Shown here in pieces: positions 42,390 through 51,961 of a stretch of DNA of 64,000 nucleotides. Origin of the DNA: Hungatella hathewayi (lineage in GTDB: Bacteria > Bacillota > Clostridia > Lachnospirales > Lachnospiraceae); contig CP102274.1 of the NCBI GenBank assembly GCA_025149285.1, positions 3,002,001 to 3,066,000 of the forward strand. Reading direction: 5' to 3'. Below the pieces are notes generated by a model. That model had not been told where the DNA came from, made no database searches, and was given only the letters and a program-made list of their open reading frames with translations. Position numbers and translations under genes: made by a program. Positions within the stretch are counted from its first letter, which is position 1, and each line of letters opens with the position of its first letter.

Positions 42390-43130
42390 ATGAGCGTTAT
42401 TTCAATGAAACAGCTGTTAGAAGCTGGTGTACATTTCGGTCACCAGACAAGAAGATGGAACCCTAAGATGGCTCCATACATCTACACAGAGAGAAACGGC
42501 ATCTACATCATCGACTTACAGAAGTCTGTTGTAAAAGTAGACGAGGCTTACAAAGCCGTAGCCGACATTGCTGCTGAAGGCGGCAAGATCCTTTTTGTAG
42601 GAACCAAGAAGCAGGCTCAGGATGCGATCAAGACAGAAGCAGAGCGCTGCGGTATGTACTATGTAAATGAGAGATGGCTGGGCGGTATGCTTACAAACTT
42701 CAAGACAATCCAGTCCAGAATTGCAAGATTAAAACAGATTGAAACCATGTCCGAAGATGGAACATTTGATGTTCTTCCTAAGAAGGAAGTAATTGCTCTC
42801 AAGAAAGAATGGGAGAAACTGGAGAAAAACCTCGGCGGAATCAAGGAAATGAAGAAGATTCCGGATGCTATCTTTGTTGTAGATCCTAAGAAAGAGAGAA
42901 TCTGCGTTCAGGAAGCTCATACACTGGGGATTCCGTTAATCGGCATTGCTGATACAAACTGTGATCCGGAAGAGCTTGACTTCGTGATTCCGGGTAATGA
43001 TGATGCAATCAGAGCCGTTAAGCTGATCGTATCCAAGATGGCGGACGCAGTAATTGAGGCAAACCAGGGCGAGGCAACAGCTGAAGAAGCAGAAGCAGCT
43101 CAGGATTTCGAAGAGGCTGTAGAGGCTTAA
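42390..43130 (+). CDS. rpsB: 30S ribosomal protein S2
   Basis: Structural protein of the small ribosomal subunit. The start [25 protein letters not shown] is the S2 signature; [17 protein letters not shown] [38 protein letters not shown] is also present, with an acidic C-terminal tail. At 246 residues the length is normal. The ATG at 42390 follows atggaggt; the frame opens 69 bp earlier. It is followed by a hairpin with T-run and then tsf. Confidence 0.98.
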   Translation: MSVISMKQLLEAGVHFGHQTRRWNPKMAPYIYTERNGIYIIDLQKSVVKVDEAYKAVADIAAEGGKILFVGTKKQAQDAIKTEAERCGMYYVNERWLGGMLTNFKTIQSRIARLKQIETMSEDGTFDVLPKKEVIALKKEWEKLEKNLGGIKEMKKIPDAIFVVDPKKERICVQEAHTLGIPLIGIADTNCDPEELDFVIPGNDDAIRAVKLIVSKMADAVIEANQGEATAEEAEAAQDFEEAVEA

Positions 43131-43145
43131 TTGTTCAGGCAGATG

Positions 43146-43187
43146 AATGCTTCGGCCGGCTGTGATAAGCGGGTTGAAGCATTTTTC
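43146..43187 (+). terminator. Attenuator-like hairpin between rpsB and tsf
   Basis: AATGCTTC and GAAGCATT arms with a 22-base loop and a short T run. Probably partial termination that lowers tsf relative to rpsB. A TATAAT at 43276-43281 without a good -35 may add a weak tsf promoter. Confidence 0.55.
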
Positions 43188-43316
43188 GATTTATGGGGAG
43201 ACGGAGTCCGAACCACGGCATTGCATGCTGAGGCAGATTAGGAAGAAGTTCCCTGTAGACCAGGAAACGAAAACCTGTATAATATGAATAACGAGAAGAA
43301 TATGGAGGGAAATCAA

Positions 43317-44240
43317 ATGGCAGCAGTTACGGCTGGAATGGTAAAAGAGTTAAGAGAAATGACCGGTGCAGGCATGATGGATTGTAAGAAGGCACTTGCG
43401 GCAACGGATGGAGATATGGAAAAGGCTGTTGAATTTTTAAGAGAAAAAGGACTTGCAGCTGCATCCAAGAAGGCAGGAAGAATCGCAGCAGAAGGTATCG
43501 TAAAGACTCTTGTAAGCGAAGATGGAAAGTCTGCAGCGATTGTTGAAGTAAACAGCGAGACTGACTTCGTGGCTAAGAATGCGCAGTTCCAGGGCTATGT
43601 TGCTGATGTGGCATCTCAGGTACTTGCCAGCAGCGCAGCTGACATGGAAGCGTTCATGGCAGAGCCGTGGGCAAAGGATACATCCCTGACAGTGGCTCAG
43701 GAATTATCCAGCCAGATCGCAATCATCGGCGAGAATATGAACATCAGAAGATTTGAGAAGATTGCAACAGACGGCGTTGTTATTGACTATATCCACGGCG
43801 GCGGCAGAATCGGCGTTCTGGTGGAAGCTTCTGCTGAAGTTGTCAATGATGAAGTAAAAGAAGCTTTAAAAAACGTTGCAATGCAGATCGCAGCGCTGAC
43901 ACCAAAGTATGTGAAGAGAGACGAGATTCCGCAGGAATTCGTTGAGCATGAGACTGAGATCTTAAAGGTTCAGGCTAAGAACGAGAATCCGGACAAGCCG
44001 GATGCAATCATCGAGAAGATGATCATTGGCCGTCTGAACAAGGAATTAAAAGAATTCTGTCTGTTAGACCAGGCTTACGTAAAAGATGGTGATTTAACTG
44101 TTGCTAAATACTTAGAGCAGGTTTCCAAAGAGGTTGGCGGAAAGATCGAACTGAAGAAGTTTGTTCGGTTTGAAACCGGCGAAGGTCTTGAGAAAAAAGA
44201 AGAGGATTTTGCTGCAGAAGTTGCAAAACAGATGCAGTAA
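43317..44240 (+). CDS. tsf: Translation elongation factor Ts
   Basis: Exchanges GDP for GTP on EF-Tu. The UBA-like N-terminus is TAGMVKELREMTGAGMMDCKKALAATDGDMEKAVEFLREKGLAAA, and the TDFVAKN motif follows (ETDFVAKNAQFQ). At 307 residues it is of usual length. The ATG at 43317 follows tggaggg; an in-frame ATG at 43284 lacks a site. In most Firmicutes pyrH comes next; here an opp operon lies between. Confidence 0.98.
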   Translation: MAAVTAGMVKELREMTGAGMMDCKKALAATDGDMEKAVEFLREKGLAAASKKAGRIAAEGIVKTLVSEDGKSAAIVEVNSETDFVAKNAQFQGYVADVASQVLASSAADMEAFMAEPWAKDTSLTVAQELSSQIAIIGENMNIRRFEKIATDGVVIDYIHGGGRIGVLVEASAEVVNDEVKEALKNVAMQIAALTPKYVKRDEIPQEFVEHETEILKVQAKNENPDKPDAIIEKMIIGRLNKELKEFCLLDQAYVKDGDLTVAKYLEQVSKEVGGKIELKKFVRFETGEGLEKKEEDFAAEVAKQMQ

Positions 44241-44305
44241 CAGATTCCACCGAGCAAGGGCAAGGCGGACTTATCAGATTCCGCCGGGCGCGAGCGAGGG
44301 GACTT
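44241..44305. repeat. Tandem degenerate repeat (two copies), also present after frr
   Basis: Two units (44241-44272 and 44275-44305) begin CAGATTCC and end GGACTT and agree at about 25 of 32 positions. A third copy is at 51825-51863. They lie directly after the tsf stop codon. Confidence 0.6.
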
Positions 44306-44330
44306 TCCAAGAAAAGAGGATTCAGGGGGG

Positions 44331-44357
44331 AATCCCATGGGTATCCATGGGATTTTT
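44331..44357 (+). terminator. Rho-independent terminator after tsf
   Basis: AATCCCATGG and CCATGGGATT arms around GTAT, followed by TTTTC. Confidence 0.8.
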
Positions 44358-44536
44358 CTGTAGAGACAGTGTCCGTTTAACGCCTACAGATGTTTCTGGA
44401 TTAGACGGACATTTCACCCTTTTCCCGGGATCAGGGCAGGAGAGACTATTGATATTCCGCAGAACGCAGGGGCGGAAGCCTGTAAGCTTCCGTCCGGGCT
44501 GCGCGAAGGAAACCTTATACCAAAGGAGTTGACACA
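44358..44536 (+). promoter_or_regulatory. Leader region of the opp operon
   Basis: No gene. It contains an inverted repeat TGTCCGTTTAA (44370-44380) / TTAGACGGACA (44401-44411), and a hairpin GGCGGAAGC (44471-44479) / GCTTCCGTCC (44486-44495). No convincing -35/-10 pair and no known riboswitch were recognised. Confidence 0.45.
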
Positions 44537-45454
44537 ATGGCTAAATATATTTTTAAACGTATCATCATGGCGATTGTAACAATATTTGCGGTTGCATCTG
44601 TTACATTTTTCGTTATGAACATGGTACCCGGCGGCCCTTTCATGTCAGAGAAGGCCATAAGTCCTCAGGCACAGGCTGCATTGAATGAGAAATACGGTCT
44701 TGACAAGCCTTTAGGCGAACAGTATGTTACATACATGAAAGATCTTCTTCACGGGAATCTTGGCCTGAGCGTAAAGCAGAGGGGCCGTACCGTGAACATG
44801 ATCATCGCATCGAAATTTCCGGTGTCCGCAAGAGTTGGCGGCATCGCTATTTTAACGGCAGTTCTGGTGGGCGTTCCATTGGGAAGTATTGCCGCCTTTA
44901 AACGAGGGACGATCGTGGATGACATCATAATCGTATTCAGTACGTGTGGAATTGCGATTCCCAGTTTCGTAATCTGTACGATCCTGATGTATGTCCTGAG
45001 TCTGAAGCTGGGGCTTCTGCCTACGTACGGACTGGCATCGTGGAAAAATTACATCATGCCGGTAATAGCGCTGGCACTGTATCCGTCATCTTATATCGCA
45101 CGTCTGATGCGCTCTTCCATGCTGGATGTCATGGGTCAGGACTACATGAGAACAGCTCGCGCAAAGGGACTTTCTCAGGTAATCAGTATTTTCAAGCATG
45201 CGCTTCGTAACGCAATTCTTCCTGTAGTTACGTATTTGGGACCGCTTCTTGCCTATACGGTAACGGGAAGCTTTATCGTTGAGAAGATCTTCACGATTCC
45301 GGGTCTGGGCTCTGAATTTATCGGCTCTATCACAGGACGTGATTACCCGCTGATCATGGGAACTACCATATTCCTTGCCTCATTGATGGTTGTGATGAAC
45401 GTTATCGTAGACGTTGCCTACAAACTCATCGATCCGCGTATTAATCTTAAATAG
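44537..45454 (+). CDS. oppB: Oligopeptide ABC transporter permease OppB
   Basis: Membrane permease of the peptide importer. The N-terminus MAKYIFKRIIMAIVTIFAVASVTFFVMNMVPGGPF is typical of OppB/DppB. The EAA-type loop that contacts the ATPases is YMRTARAKGLSQVISIFKHALRNAILPVVTYLG. Six membrane segments in 305 residues. The ATG follows aaaggag. First of five genes oppB-C-D-F-A. Confidence 0.96.
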   Translation: MAKYIFKRIIMAIVTIFAVASVTFFVMNMVPGGPFMSEKAISPQAQAALNEKYGLDKPLGEQYVTYMKDLLHGNLGLSVKQRGRTVNMIIASKFPVSARVGGIAILTAVLVGVPLGSIAAFKRGTIVDDIIIVFSTCGIAIPSFVICTILMYVLSLKLGLLPTYGLASWKNYIMPVIALALYPSSYIARLMRSSMLDVMGQDYMRTARAKGLSQVISIFKHALRNAILPVVTYLGPLLAYTVTGSFIVEKIFTIPGLGSEFIGSITGRDYPLIMGTTIFLASLMVVMNVIVDVAYKLIDPRINLK

Positions 45455-45468
45455 AAAGGAGAAAGAAG

Positions 45469-46509
45469 ATGTCAAATAATAAATTATCATTACAGCTTAA
45501 CGTAGACGACTTTCTCCCGGCAAGTGACGAGGAAAAAGAGAGTCTTACCGTCCTCCGCAAGAGCGTTGGCTTCTGGCAGGATGGAATACGGCGTTTAAAG
45601 AAAAACAAGATTGCCATGGTCAGCCTGGTAGTTATCATTTTTGTATTCATTTTTTCATTCCTGGTACCGCAGTTCTATCCATACAGCTATGAGCAGCAGA
45701 TTCGCGGAAGCGAGAATCTGGCGCCCATGCAGTATTCAGAGAAGGAACTGGAGGCAAAGGCAGCGGGAGAGAGCGTATTCCCGCATGTCCTGGGAACGGA
45801 TAATCTGGGACGTGACTATGCGGTCCGTGTCATGATGGGCAGCCGGGTCTCCCTTACCGTAGGTCTTGTAGCTTCCGCCATCATCCTGCTGATCGGATCC
45901 CTTTACGGCTCCATTGCCGGTTTCTTTGGCGGCTGGGTCGATATGATTATGATGCGTATCGTTGATATGATCTACACGGTCCCTGACATTCTGATCATCG
46001 TTCTTTTGTCGGTTGCATTTGACCAGCCGCTGAAGGCGCTGGCGCAAAAGCCGGGATTTGAATGGATCCAGGTCATCGGTGTTAACTTAATCAGTATTTT
46101 CGTGGTGTTTGCCCTTCTGTACTGGGTTGGTATGGCGCGAATTGTTCGAAGCCAGATCCTCATATTGAAGGAACAGGAATACGTGACTGCGGCCAGGGCA
46201 CTGGGTGCTTCCAACGGCCGTATCATCCGGAAACACTTACTGACAAACTGTATTGGTACTCTGATTGTTACTACAACACTGCAGATTCCGTCTTCCATCT
46301 TTACAGAGAGCTTCTTAAGCTTCCTGGGCCTTGGTGTTGCTGCGCCGATGCCTTCTCTGGGAAGCCTTGCCAGTGCTGCGTTAAACGGTCTGCAGTCCTA
46401 TCCGCACCGTTTGTTTGCACCTGCACTTGCGATTTCCATCATCATTTTAAGTTTTAACTTGCTGGGTGACGGTCTGCGCGATGCATTTGACCCGAAACTC
46501 AAAGACTAA
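45469..46509 (+). CDS. oppC: Oligopeptide ABC transporter permease OppC
   Basis: Second permease. The N-terminal cytoplasmic tail of about 55 residues and the segment IAMVSLVVIIFVFIFSFLVPQFYPY begin the OppC_N domain; the EAA loop is YVTAARALGASNGRIIRKHLLTNCIGTLIV. It contains LGTDNLGRDYAVRVMMGSRVSLTVGL, the family signature. 346 residues. Starts 14 bp after oppB with an aaaggag site. Confidence 0.96.
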   Translation: MSNNKLSLQLNVDDFLPASDEEKESLTVLRKSVGFWQDGIRRLKKNKIAMVSLVVIIFVFIFSFLVPQFYPYSYEQQIRGSENLAPMQYSEKELEAKAAGESVFPHVLGTDNLGRDYAVRVMMGSRVSLTVGLVASAIILLIGSLYGSIAGFFGGWVDMIMMRIVDMIYTVPDILIIVLLSVAFDQPLKALAQKPGFEWIQVIGVNLISIFVVFALLYWVGMARIVRSQILILKEQEYVTAARALGASNGRIIRKHLLTNCIGTLIVTTTLQIPSSIFTESFLSFLGLGVAAPMPSLGSLASAALNGLQSYPHRLFAPALAISIIILSFNLLGDGLRDAFDPKLKD

Positions 46510-46524
46510 AGGAGGAGAGATACA

Positions 46525-47544
46525 ATGAGCGAGTATTTGGTAAATATCAAAAATGAACGCCTTTCTTTCTTTACTCCTGCAGGTGAAGTAAAGGCATTAA
46601 ATGATGTGTCTCTTCATTTAAAAGAAGGCGAAGTGCTGGGGATTGTTGGTGAATCCGGTTCCGGTAAGTCTGTAACTGCATACAGCTTAATGGGAATTAC
46701 CGCATATCCGGGCCGTCTGATCGGCGGTTCTCTGGAATTCAACGGCCATCAGATCGAAAAAATGTCGGAAAAGGAACTGAGAAAAGTCCGTGGAAATGAG
46801 ATTTCCATTATTTTCCAGGATCCCATGACCAGTCTGAACCCGGTTTATTCCATTGGCAATCAGATCCGTGAGGTTATCATGCTTCATACGGATAAGAATA
46901 AACAGCAGGCGAATGAACGGGCCAAGGAGCTTCTGACTCTCGTTGGAATCAATGAGCCGGAGAAGCGTTTAAAGCAGTATCCTCACGAGTTGTCAGGCGG
47001 TATGCGCCAGCGTGTTATGATCGCGATCGCCCTTGCCTGTGAGCCGAAGCTTTTAATTGCAGATGAGCCGACGACGGCTCTGGATGTTACCATCCAGGCG
47101 CAGATTCTTGAGCTTATGATGGATTTAAAAGAAAAGCTGGGCATGGCTATTATCATGATTACACATGACCTGGGTGTTGTTGCCAACATGTGTGACAGAA
47201 TTGCGGTTATGTATGCCGGTAAGGTTGTAGAATACGGTACCACGGATGATATTTTCTACCGTCCATCCCATGAATACACAAAGGGGCTGATCCGGAGTAT
47301 TCCGAAGCTGACGGAAAAAGAGCATAACAAGCTGGTTCCTATCGAGGGAAGCCCTGTCGATATGCTGAATCCGCCTGCGGGATGTCCGTTTGCACCGCGA
47401 TGCCGCGCCTGCATGAAGATCTGTTTAAGAGAGATGCCTCCATATACGGATCTGTCTGATGTCCATTACAGTGCATGCTGGCTGATGCAGAAGAAAGAAT
47501 TTGATAAACAGCAGGATTCCAAGACACAGAAGGGGGATGCATGA
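46525..47544 (+). CDS. oppD: Oligopeptide ABC transporter ATPase OppD
   Basis: First ATPase of the importer. Walker [12 protein letters not shown] signature [15 protein letters not shown], Walker [13 protein letters not shown]. The C-terminal oligo_HPY region carries Cys residues ([19 protein letters not shown]) that in several family members bind a 4Fe-4S cluster. 339 residues. The ATG follows aggaggag and the end overlaps oppF by four bases. Confidence 0.97.
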   Translation: MSEYLVNIKNERLSFFTPAGEVKALNDVSLHLKEGEVLGIVGESGSGKSVTAYSLMGITAYPGRLIGGSLEFNGHQIEKMSEKELRKVRGNEISIIFQDPMTSLNPVYSIGNQIREVIMLHTDKNKQQANERAKELLTLVGINEPEKRLKQYPHELSGGMRQRVMIAIALACEPKLLIADEPTTALDVTIQAQILELMMDLKEKLGMAIIMITHDLGVVANMCDRIAVMYAGKVVEYGTTDDIFYRPSHEYTKGLIRSIPKLTEKEHNKLVPIEGSPVDMLNPPAGCPFAPRCRACMKICLREMPPYTDLSDVHYSACWLMQKKEFDKQQDSKTQKGDA

Positions 47545-48521
47545 TGGAAGATAAGTATCTGGTAGAAGTAAAACACTTACAGCAGTATTTCCCGGTTGCA
47601 GGAAGTAAGCTTTTTGAAAAGAAGGTTGTAAAAGCGGTCGATAACGTCTCCTTTGGTATTCGCAAGGGTGAGACGCTCGGTCTGGTAGGAGAGTCCGGCT
47701 GCGGTAAGACGACGACCGGCCGTACGCTGCTTCGTTTATATGAACCGACGGATGGCACGATTCTCTATGACGGCAAGGATATCACCCACGTGAATATGCT
47801 TCCGTACCGCCGTAAAATGCAGATCGTGTTCCAGGATCCGTATGCGAGTCTCGATCCGCGTATGACCGTCGAGGATATTGTCGGTGAAGCGATCGATATC
47901 CATCGCCTGGCGGCCAATAAGAAGGACCGTCATGAAAGAATCTTATCCGTGCTCTCCACGGTAGGCTTAAATTCCGAGCATGCGAACCGCTATCCTCACG
48001 AGTTCTCAGGCGGACAGCGTCAGCGTGTCGGTATCGCCCGTGCCCTGGCGGTGAATCCGGAGTTCATCGTATGCGACGAGCCTGTGTCCGCTCTGGATGT
48101 GTCCATCCAGGCCCAGGTTGTCAACATGTTTGAACAGCTGCAGGAGGAACTGGGACTGACCTATCTTTTCATTGCACATGATTTATCAATTGTAAAACAT
48201 ATATCAAACCGGATCGGAGTGATGTATTTAGGCAAGCTGGTGGAGCTGGCTGACAGCTATGAGCTGACCTTCCACAGCGTACACCCCTATACCAAGAGCT
48301 TAATTTCCGCTATTCCGATTGCTGATCCGGAGACCAGCAGAAAATCTAAGAGAATTGTTCTGGAAGGCGACGTGCCAAGCCCGGTTAACCCGCCGAGCGG
48401 CTGCCGCTTCCGTACCCGCTGTCCGTATGCCGACGAGCTCTGTGCAGCGGAAGAGCCGCAGTGGAAGGAAGTTTCCACAGGTCACTATGCGGCGTGCCAC
48501 CACCTGGACAAAGTAAATTAA
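47541..48521 (+). CDS. oppF: Oligopeptide ABC transporter ATPase OppF
   Basis: Second ATPase of the importer. Walker A GESGCGKT, signature [15 protein letters not shown], Walker [15 protein letters not shown]. The C-terminal Cys motif ([19 protein letters not shown]) mirrors OppD. The first two codons are both ATG (47541 and 47544); either may be used after the agaaggggg site. 326 residues. Confidence 0.97.
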   Translation: MMEDKYLVEVKHLQQYFPVAGSKLFEKKVVKAVDNVSFGIRKGETLGLVGESGCGKTTTGRTLLRLYEPTDGTILYDGKDITHVNMLPYRRKMQIVFQDPYASLDPRMTVEDIVGEAIDIHRLAANKKDRHERILSVLSTVGLNSEHANRYPHEFSGGQRQRVGIARALAVNPEFIVCDEPVSALDVSIQAQVVNMFEQLQEELGLTYLFIAHDLSIVKHISNRIGVMYLGKLVELADSYELTFHSVHPYTKSLISAIPIADPETSRKSKRIVLEGDVPSPVNPPSGCRFRTRCPYADELCAAEEPQWKEVSTGHYAACHHLDKVN

Positions 48522-48528
48522 TTTTTAA

Positions 48529-48557
48529 TTGCTATTCCTGAGGTTTTGTGGTATGCT
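48529..48557 (+). promoter_or_regulatory. Internal promoter for oppA
   Basis: TTGCTA (48529-48534) and extended -10 TGG-TATGCT (TATGCT at 48552-48557), 17-bp spacer. Gives extra expression of the binding protein. Confidence 0.65.
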
Positions 48558-48569
48558 AAAAGACAAATC

Positions 48570-48601
48570 AGCACAGTAGTCAGGTAAAGTATTGCTGTGC
48601 T
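48570..48601 (+). promoter_or_regulatory. Intercistronic hairpin before oppA
   Basis: AGCACAG (48570-48576) and CTGTGCT (48595-48601) without a T run. Likely affects mRNA stability or polarity between oppF and oppA. Confidence 0.5.
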
Positions 48602-48634
48602 AATTTGAATAAATTCTTTAGAGGAGGAATTGAT

Positions 48635-50344
48635 ATGAAAAAAACAGCACTTGTATTAGCAGCTGTTATGGCAACCGGTATGATTCTTACCGCCTGTGGA
48701 GGCAATAAGACCGCTGATGCGCCAACAACAAAAGCTGCCGATACCACAACAACAGCTGCTGCCGCAGAGGGCGAGACTGCTGCACCGGCTGAAAATGGAG
48801 GCGCTGGCCTTGACCTTGCAGTTCAGATCGGACCTGATCCTGAGACTGTTGATCCGGCTTTAAACAGCGCAGTAGACGGCGGAAACATGATTCTTCATGC
48901 CTTTGAGACTCTGATGAGCGTTGACTCAGAGAACAAGATTGTTCCAGGGCAGGCTGAATCCATGGAAGTTTCTGATGATGGACTTACCTATACCTTCCAT
49001 CTTCGCAAAGGCTTAAAGTGGAGTGACGGAACACCTCTTACAGCGAATGACTTCGTATATTCCTGGAAGAGACTTGCAGATCCGAACACAGCTGCACCGT
49101 ATGCTATGGATATGCTTGGCTACGTAAAAGGCTACAAAGAAGCATCTGAAGGTAATTTAGACGCACTTGGAGTATCCGCACCGGATGATGATACATTCGT
49201 TGTCGAGATGGCATCTCCATGTGTATATTTCTCCAAGCTGATTACACACGGCTCCATGGTTCCTGTTCAGCAGGCAACGATTGAAGCAAACGGCGATCAG
49301 TGGACTTTAACACCAGAGACCTATATTTCCAACGGTCCGTTAAAGATGATCGAGTGGGTACCAGGTTCCCATATTACGTTTGCAAAGAATGAGAACTACT
49401 GGAATGCAGATAAGGTTACAGTTAATACTTTAAAGTTTGTCCTGATGGAAGATTCCAATGCTGCTTACAGTGCATATCAGACTGGTGAAGTATCCATGAT
49501 CAAGCACGTTCCTACAGAAGAAGTTCCGAGCCTGCGCGGCAACGAAGATTTCCATGTAGATCCTTTAATGGGTACATATTATATCAGCTTCCAGACAGAA
49601 AAAGAACCGTTTAACAACCCGGATGTACGTATGGCATTAAGCCTTGCCATCGACCGTGATTACGTTGCCAACACAGTTATGCAGGGAACCTATTCCCCGG
49701 CAACCAACTTTGTTGGACCTGGCCTTTCTGACGCAGAAGCCGGTTCTTCCTTCGAAGAGGTTACACGTAAGAACAACGGCGGAGACTTCTTCAACGTAAC
49801 GGATCACGACGCTGATGTTGCAAAAGCAAAAGAATTACTTGCCAATGCAGGATATCCGGACGGCGCAGGCTTCCCGACCATCGAATATATGACCAACGAT
49901 GCCGGCTACCACAAACCACTGGCTGAGTACTTACAGAGCTGCTGGAAAGAATCCCTTGGCATTAACATGGATATCAAGGTTGTTGAGTGGTCTACCTTTA
50001 CACCAACCCGTCGTGCAGGCGATTTCCAGGTTGCACGTAACGGCTGGGTATATGACTACGATGATCCTTCCAACATGCTGAACTTAATGATTACCGGCGG
50101 CGGAAACAACGACGGTAAGTACAGCAATCCGGAAGTTGACAAGATGTTAAACGATGCCAACTCCACAGCTGATGTTGCAGAGCATTATGCAAAGCTGCAT
50201 GAAGCAGAGAACATGATCCTTGCAGACGCAGCGATGGCTCCGATTGCTTACTACAACGATTTCTATTTACAGGATCCGAAGTTAAAAGGAACATGGCATT
50301 CTCCATACGGCTACTGGTTCTTCCAGTATGCGACAATGGATTAA
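48635..50344 (+). CDS. oppA: Oligopeptide-binding lipoprotein OppA
   Basis: Captures peptides outside the membrane and hands them to OppBC. Lipoprotein signal with LTACGG (Cys is the lipidated residue), followed by a Thr/Ala-rich linker, then the SBP_bac_5 domain (IGPDPETVDPALNSAVDGGNMILHAFETLM; YTFHLRKGLKWSDGTPLTANDFVYSWKRLADP; MALSLAIDRDYVANTVMQGTYSPATNFVGPG). 569 residues in this start; the ATG at 48635 follows agaggagg. Codon use is A/T-richer and more regular than in neighbours, as expected for a highly expressed protein. Confidence 0.97.
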   Translation: MKKTALVLAAVMATGMILTACGGNKTADAPTTKAADTTTTAAAAEGETAAPAENGGAGLDLAVQIGPDPETVDPALNSAVDGGNMILHAFETLMSVDSENKIVPGQAESMEVSDDGLTYTFHLRKGLKWSDGTPLTANDFVYSWKRLADPNTAAPYAMDMLGYVKGYKEASEGNLDALGVSAPDDDTFVVEMASPCVYFSKLITHGSMVPVQQATIEANGDQWTLTPETYISNGPLKMIEWVPGSHITFAKNENYWNADKVTVNTLKFVLMEDSNAAYSAYQTGEVSMIKHVPTEEVPSLRGNEDFHVDPLMGTYYISFQTEKEPFNNPDVRMALSLAIDRDYVANTVMQGTYSPATNFVGPGLSDAEAGSSFEEVTRKNNGGDFFNVTDHDADVAKAKELLANAGYPDGAGFPTIEYMTNDAGYHKPLAEYLQSCWKESLGINMDIKVVEWSTFTPTRRAGDFQVARNGWVYDYDDPSNMLNLMITGGGNNDGKYSNPEVDKMLNDANSTADVAEHYAKLHEAENMILADAAMAPIAYYNDFYLQDPKLKGTWHSPYGYWFFQYATMD

Positions 50345-50366
50345 TTATCTGACGTAAATGAATAAC

Positions 50367-50409
50367 AAGGTCCCCGGAAGAGGTGAGAACTTCTTACGGG
50401 GACTTTTTT
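50367..50409 (+). terminator. Rho-independent terminator of the opp operon
   Basis: AAGGTCCCCG pairs with CGGGGACTTT, inner AAGAGGTGAGAACTTCTT, followed by T6. Confidence 0.85.
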
Positions 50410-50451
50410 CCGTCATGGGAAGAGCGTTCTCTTTCCGCAGAAAACTTTCTC

Positions 50452-50480
50452 TTTCCAACCAAAAAGAAATATGCTATAAT
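50452..50480 (+). promoter_or_regulatory. Candidate promoter of pyrH
   Basis: TATAAT (50475-50480) with a weak TTTCCA at 17-bp distance. Confidence 0.5.
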
Positions 50481-50534
50481 CATTCATGACAATACCAAAG
50501 CGGAAAACGCTTCAATAACAGGAGAATGATAGCT

Positions 50535-51236
50535 ATGAATCCAAGACGTGTATTACTGAAATTAAGCGGTGAAGCCCTTGCCGGACCGAATAAAACAGGC
50601 TTCGATGAAGAGACTGTGAAGGAAGTAGCGCGGCAGGTTAAGATATCCGTGGATGCTGGTGTCGAGGTAGGCATCGTCATTGGCGGAGGCAACTTCTGGA
50701 GGGGAAGGACGAGCAATGCCATCGACCGTACCAAGGCAGATCAGATCGGAATGCTTGCCACGGTTATGAACTGCATCTATGTATCTGAGATCTTCCGGTG
50801 TGCCGGGATGACGACTCAGATTCTGACACCGTTTGAGTGCGGCTCCATGACAAAGCTTTTTTCCAAGGACAGAGCAAACAAGTATTTTGAAAAGGGAATG
50901 GTGGTCTTTTTTGCAGGCGGTACCGGCCATCCTTACTTTTCTACCGATACCGGAATCGCTCTTAGGGCTATCGAGATGGAAGCGGACTGCATCCTTCTTG
51001 CTAAAGCGATTGACGGCGTTTACGACAGCGATCCGAAGATCAATCCGGAAGCGAAGAAATACGATGAGATATCCATACAGGAAGTGATTGATAAGCAGCT
51101 GGGTGTGATTGATCTGACAGCCTCCATCATGTGTATGGAGAACCGCATGCCATTAGCGGTATTCAGTCTGAATGAAAAAGACAGCATTGCTGACGCGATG
51201 CAGGGGAAAATAAACGGCACAATTGTGACCGCATAA
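50535..51236 (+). CDS. pyrH: UMP kinase
   Basis: Phosphorylates UMP to UDP. Amino-acid-kinase fold with start RVLLKLSGEALAG, VGIVIGGGNFWRGR, and FFAGGTGHPYFSTDTGIALRAIEMEADCILLAKAIDGVYDSDPK. The 233 residues are of typical length. The ATG at 50535 is preferred; the ATG at 50526 directly abuts the aggaga site. It begins the pyrH-frr-uppS-cdsA-dxr-rseP-ispG-polC run. Confidence 0.97.
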   Translation: MNPRRVLLKLSGEALAGPNKTGFDEETVKEVARQVKISVDAGVEVGIVIGGGNFWRGRTSNAIDRTKADQIGMLATVMNCIYVSEIFRCAGMTTQILTPFECGSMTKLFSKDRANKYFEKGMVVFFAGGTGHPYFSTDTGIALRAIEMEADCILLAKAIDGVYDSDPKINPEAKKYDEISIQEVIDKQLGVIDLTASIMCMENRMPLAVFSLNEKDSIADAMQGKINGTIVTA

Positions 51237-51250
51237 ACTAGGAGGACAAT

Positions 51251-51805
51251 ATGCAGGAGAGTTTACAGGTTTACGAGGACAAGATGAATAAGACATTAGA
51301 GGTGCTGGAGAGCGACTATATGACGATCCGCGCAGGACGTGCAAACCCGCATGTGCTTGATAAAATCAAGGTGGATTATTACGGAACTCCCACACCGCTT
51401 CAGCAGGTGGGCAACATCAATGTTCCGGAAGCCCGCATGATTATTATTCAGCCATGGGAAAAGAGCCTCTTAAAGGCGATTGAAAAAGCCATTCTGACTT
51501 CTGATCTGGGTATCAACCCGACCAACGACGGCAGCGTTATCCGCCTCGTTTTCCCGGAACTGACCGAGGAACGCAGAAAAGAACTGGTGAAGGACGTCAA
51601 AAAGAAAGGTGAGGCAGCGAAGGTTGCTGTTCGCAATATCCGCCGTGACGGCAATGATTACTTTAAGAAACTGCAGAAGGCAGATGAGATTTCTGAGGAC
51701 GACTTGGCAGAGGCGGAGGAAGATATTCAGAAATTAACGGATAAGATGATTGGGAAGATCGATAAAGCGATCGAAGCGAAGTCAAAGGAACTTCTTACCG
51801 TATAA
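51251..51805 (+). CDS. frr: Ribosome recycling factor
   Basis: Splits the post-termination ribosome together with EF-G. The tRNA-shaped protein begins YEDKMNKTLEVLESDYMTIRAGRANPHVLDKIKVDYYGTPTPLQQVGNI, with the long-helix part RRKELVKDVKKKGEAAKVAVRNIRRDGND. 184 residues. The ATG follows aggagg, 14 bp behind pyrH. Confidence 0.98.
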   Translation: MQESLQVYEDKMNKTLEVLESDYMTIRAGRANPHVLDKIKVDYYGTPTPLQQVGNINVPEARMIIIQPWEKSLLKAIEKAILTSDLGINPTNDGSVIRLVFPELTEERRKELVKDVKKKGEAAKVAVRNIRRDGNDYFKKLQKADEISEDDLAEAEEDIQKLTDKMIGKIDKAIEAKSKELLTV

Positions 51806-51961
51806 CAGATAGAACCGGGGCAGGCATGATTCCGCCGCACGCAAGTGAGGGGGATTTTCAAAGTGCCTGTCCTGTTTATGTTTCATACCATTCCGGCTGT
51901 TGTGCGATTCGGGATTACCTGTGGAGCCGGAGTGCGGATTGGAAGGAAGAAGGAGAAAATA
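51806..51961. repeat. Gap with third copy of the tsf-downstream repeat
   Basis: Bases 51825-51863 repeat the element after tsf (GATTCCGCCG, GAGGGG and TTTTCAAAG-like parts conserved). The rest shows no promoter or terminator of note before the uppS ribosome site aaggagaa. Confidence 0.5.
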
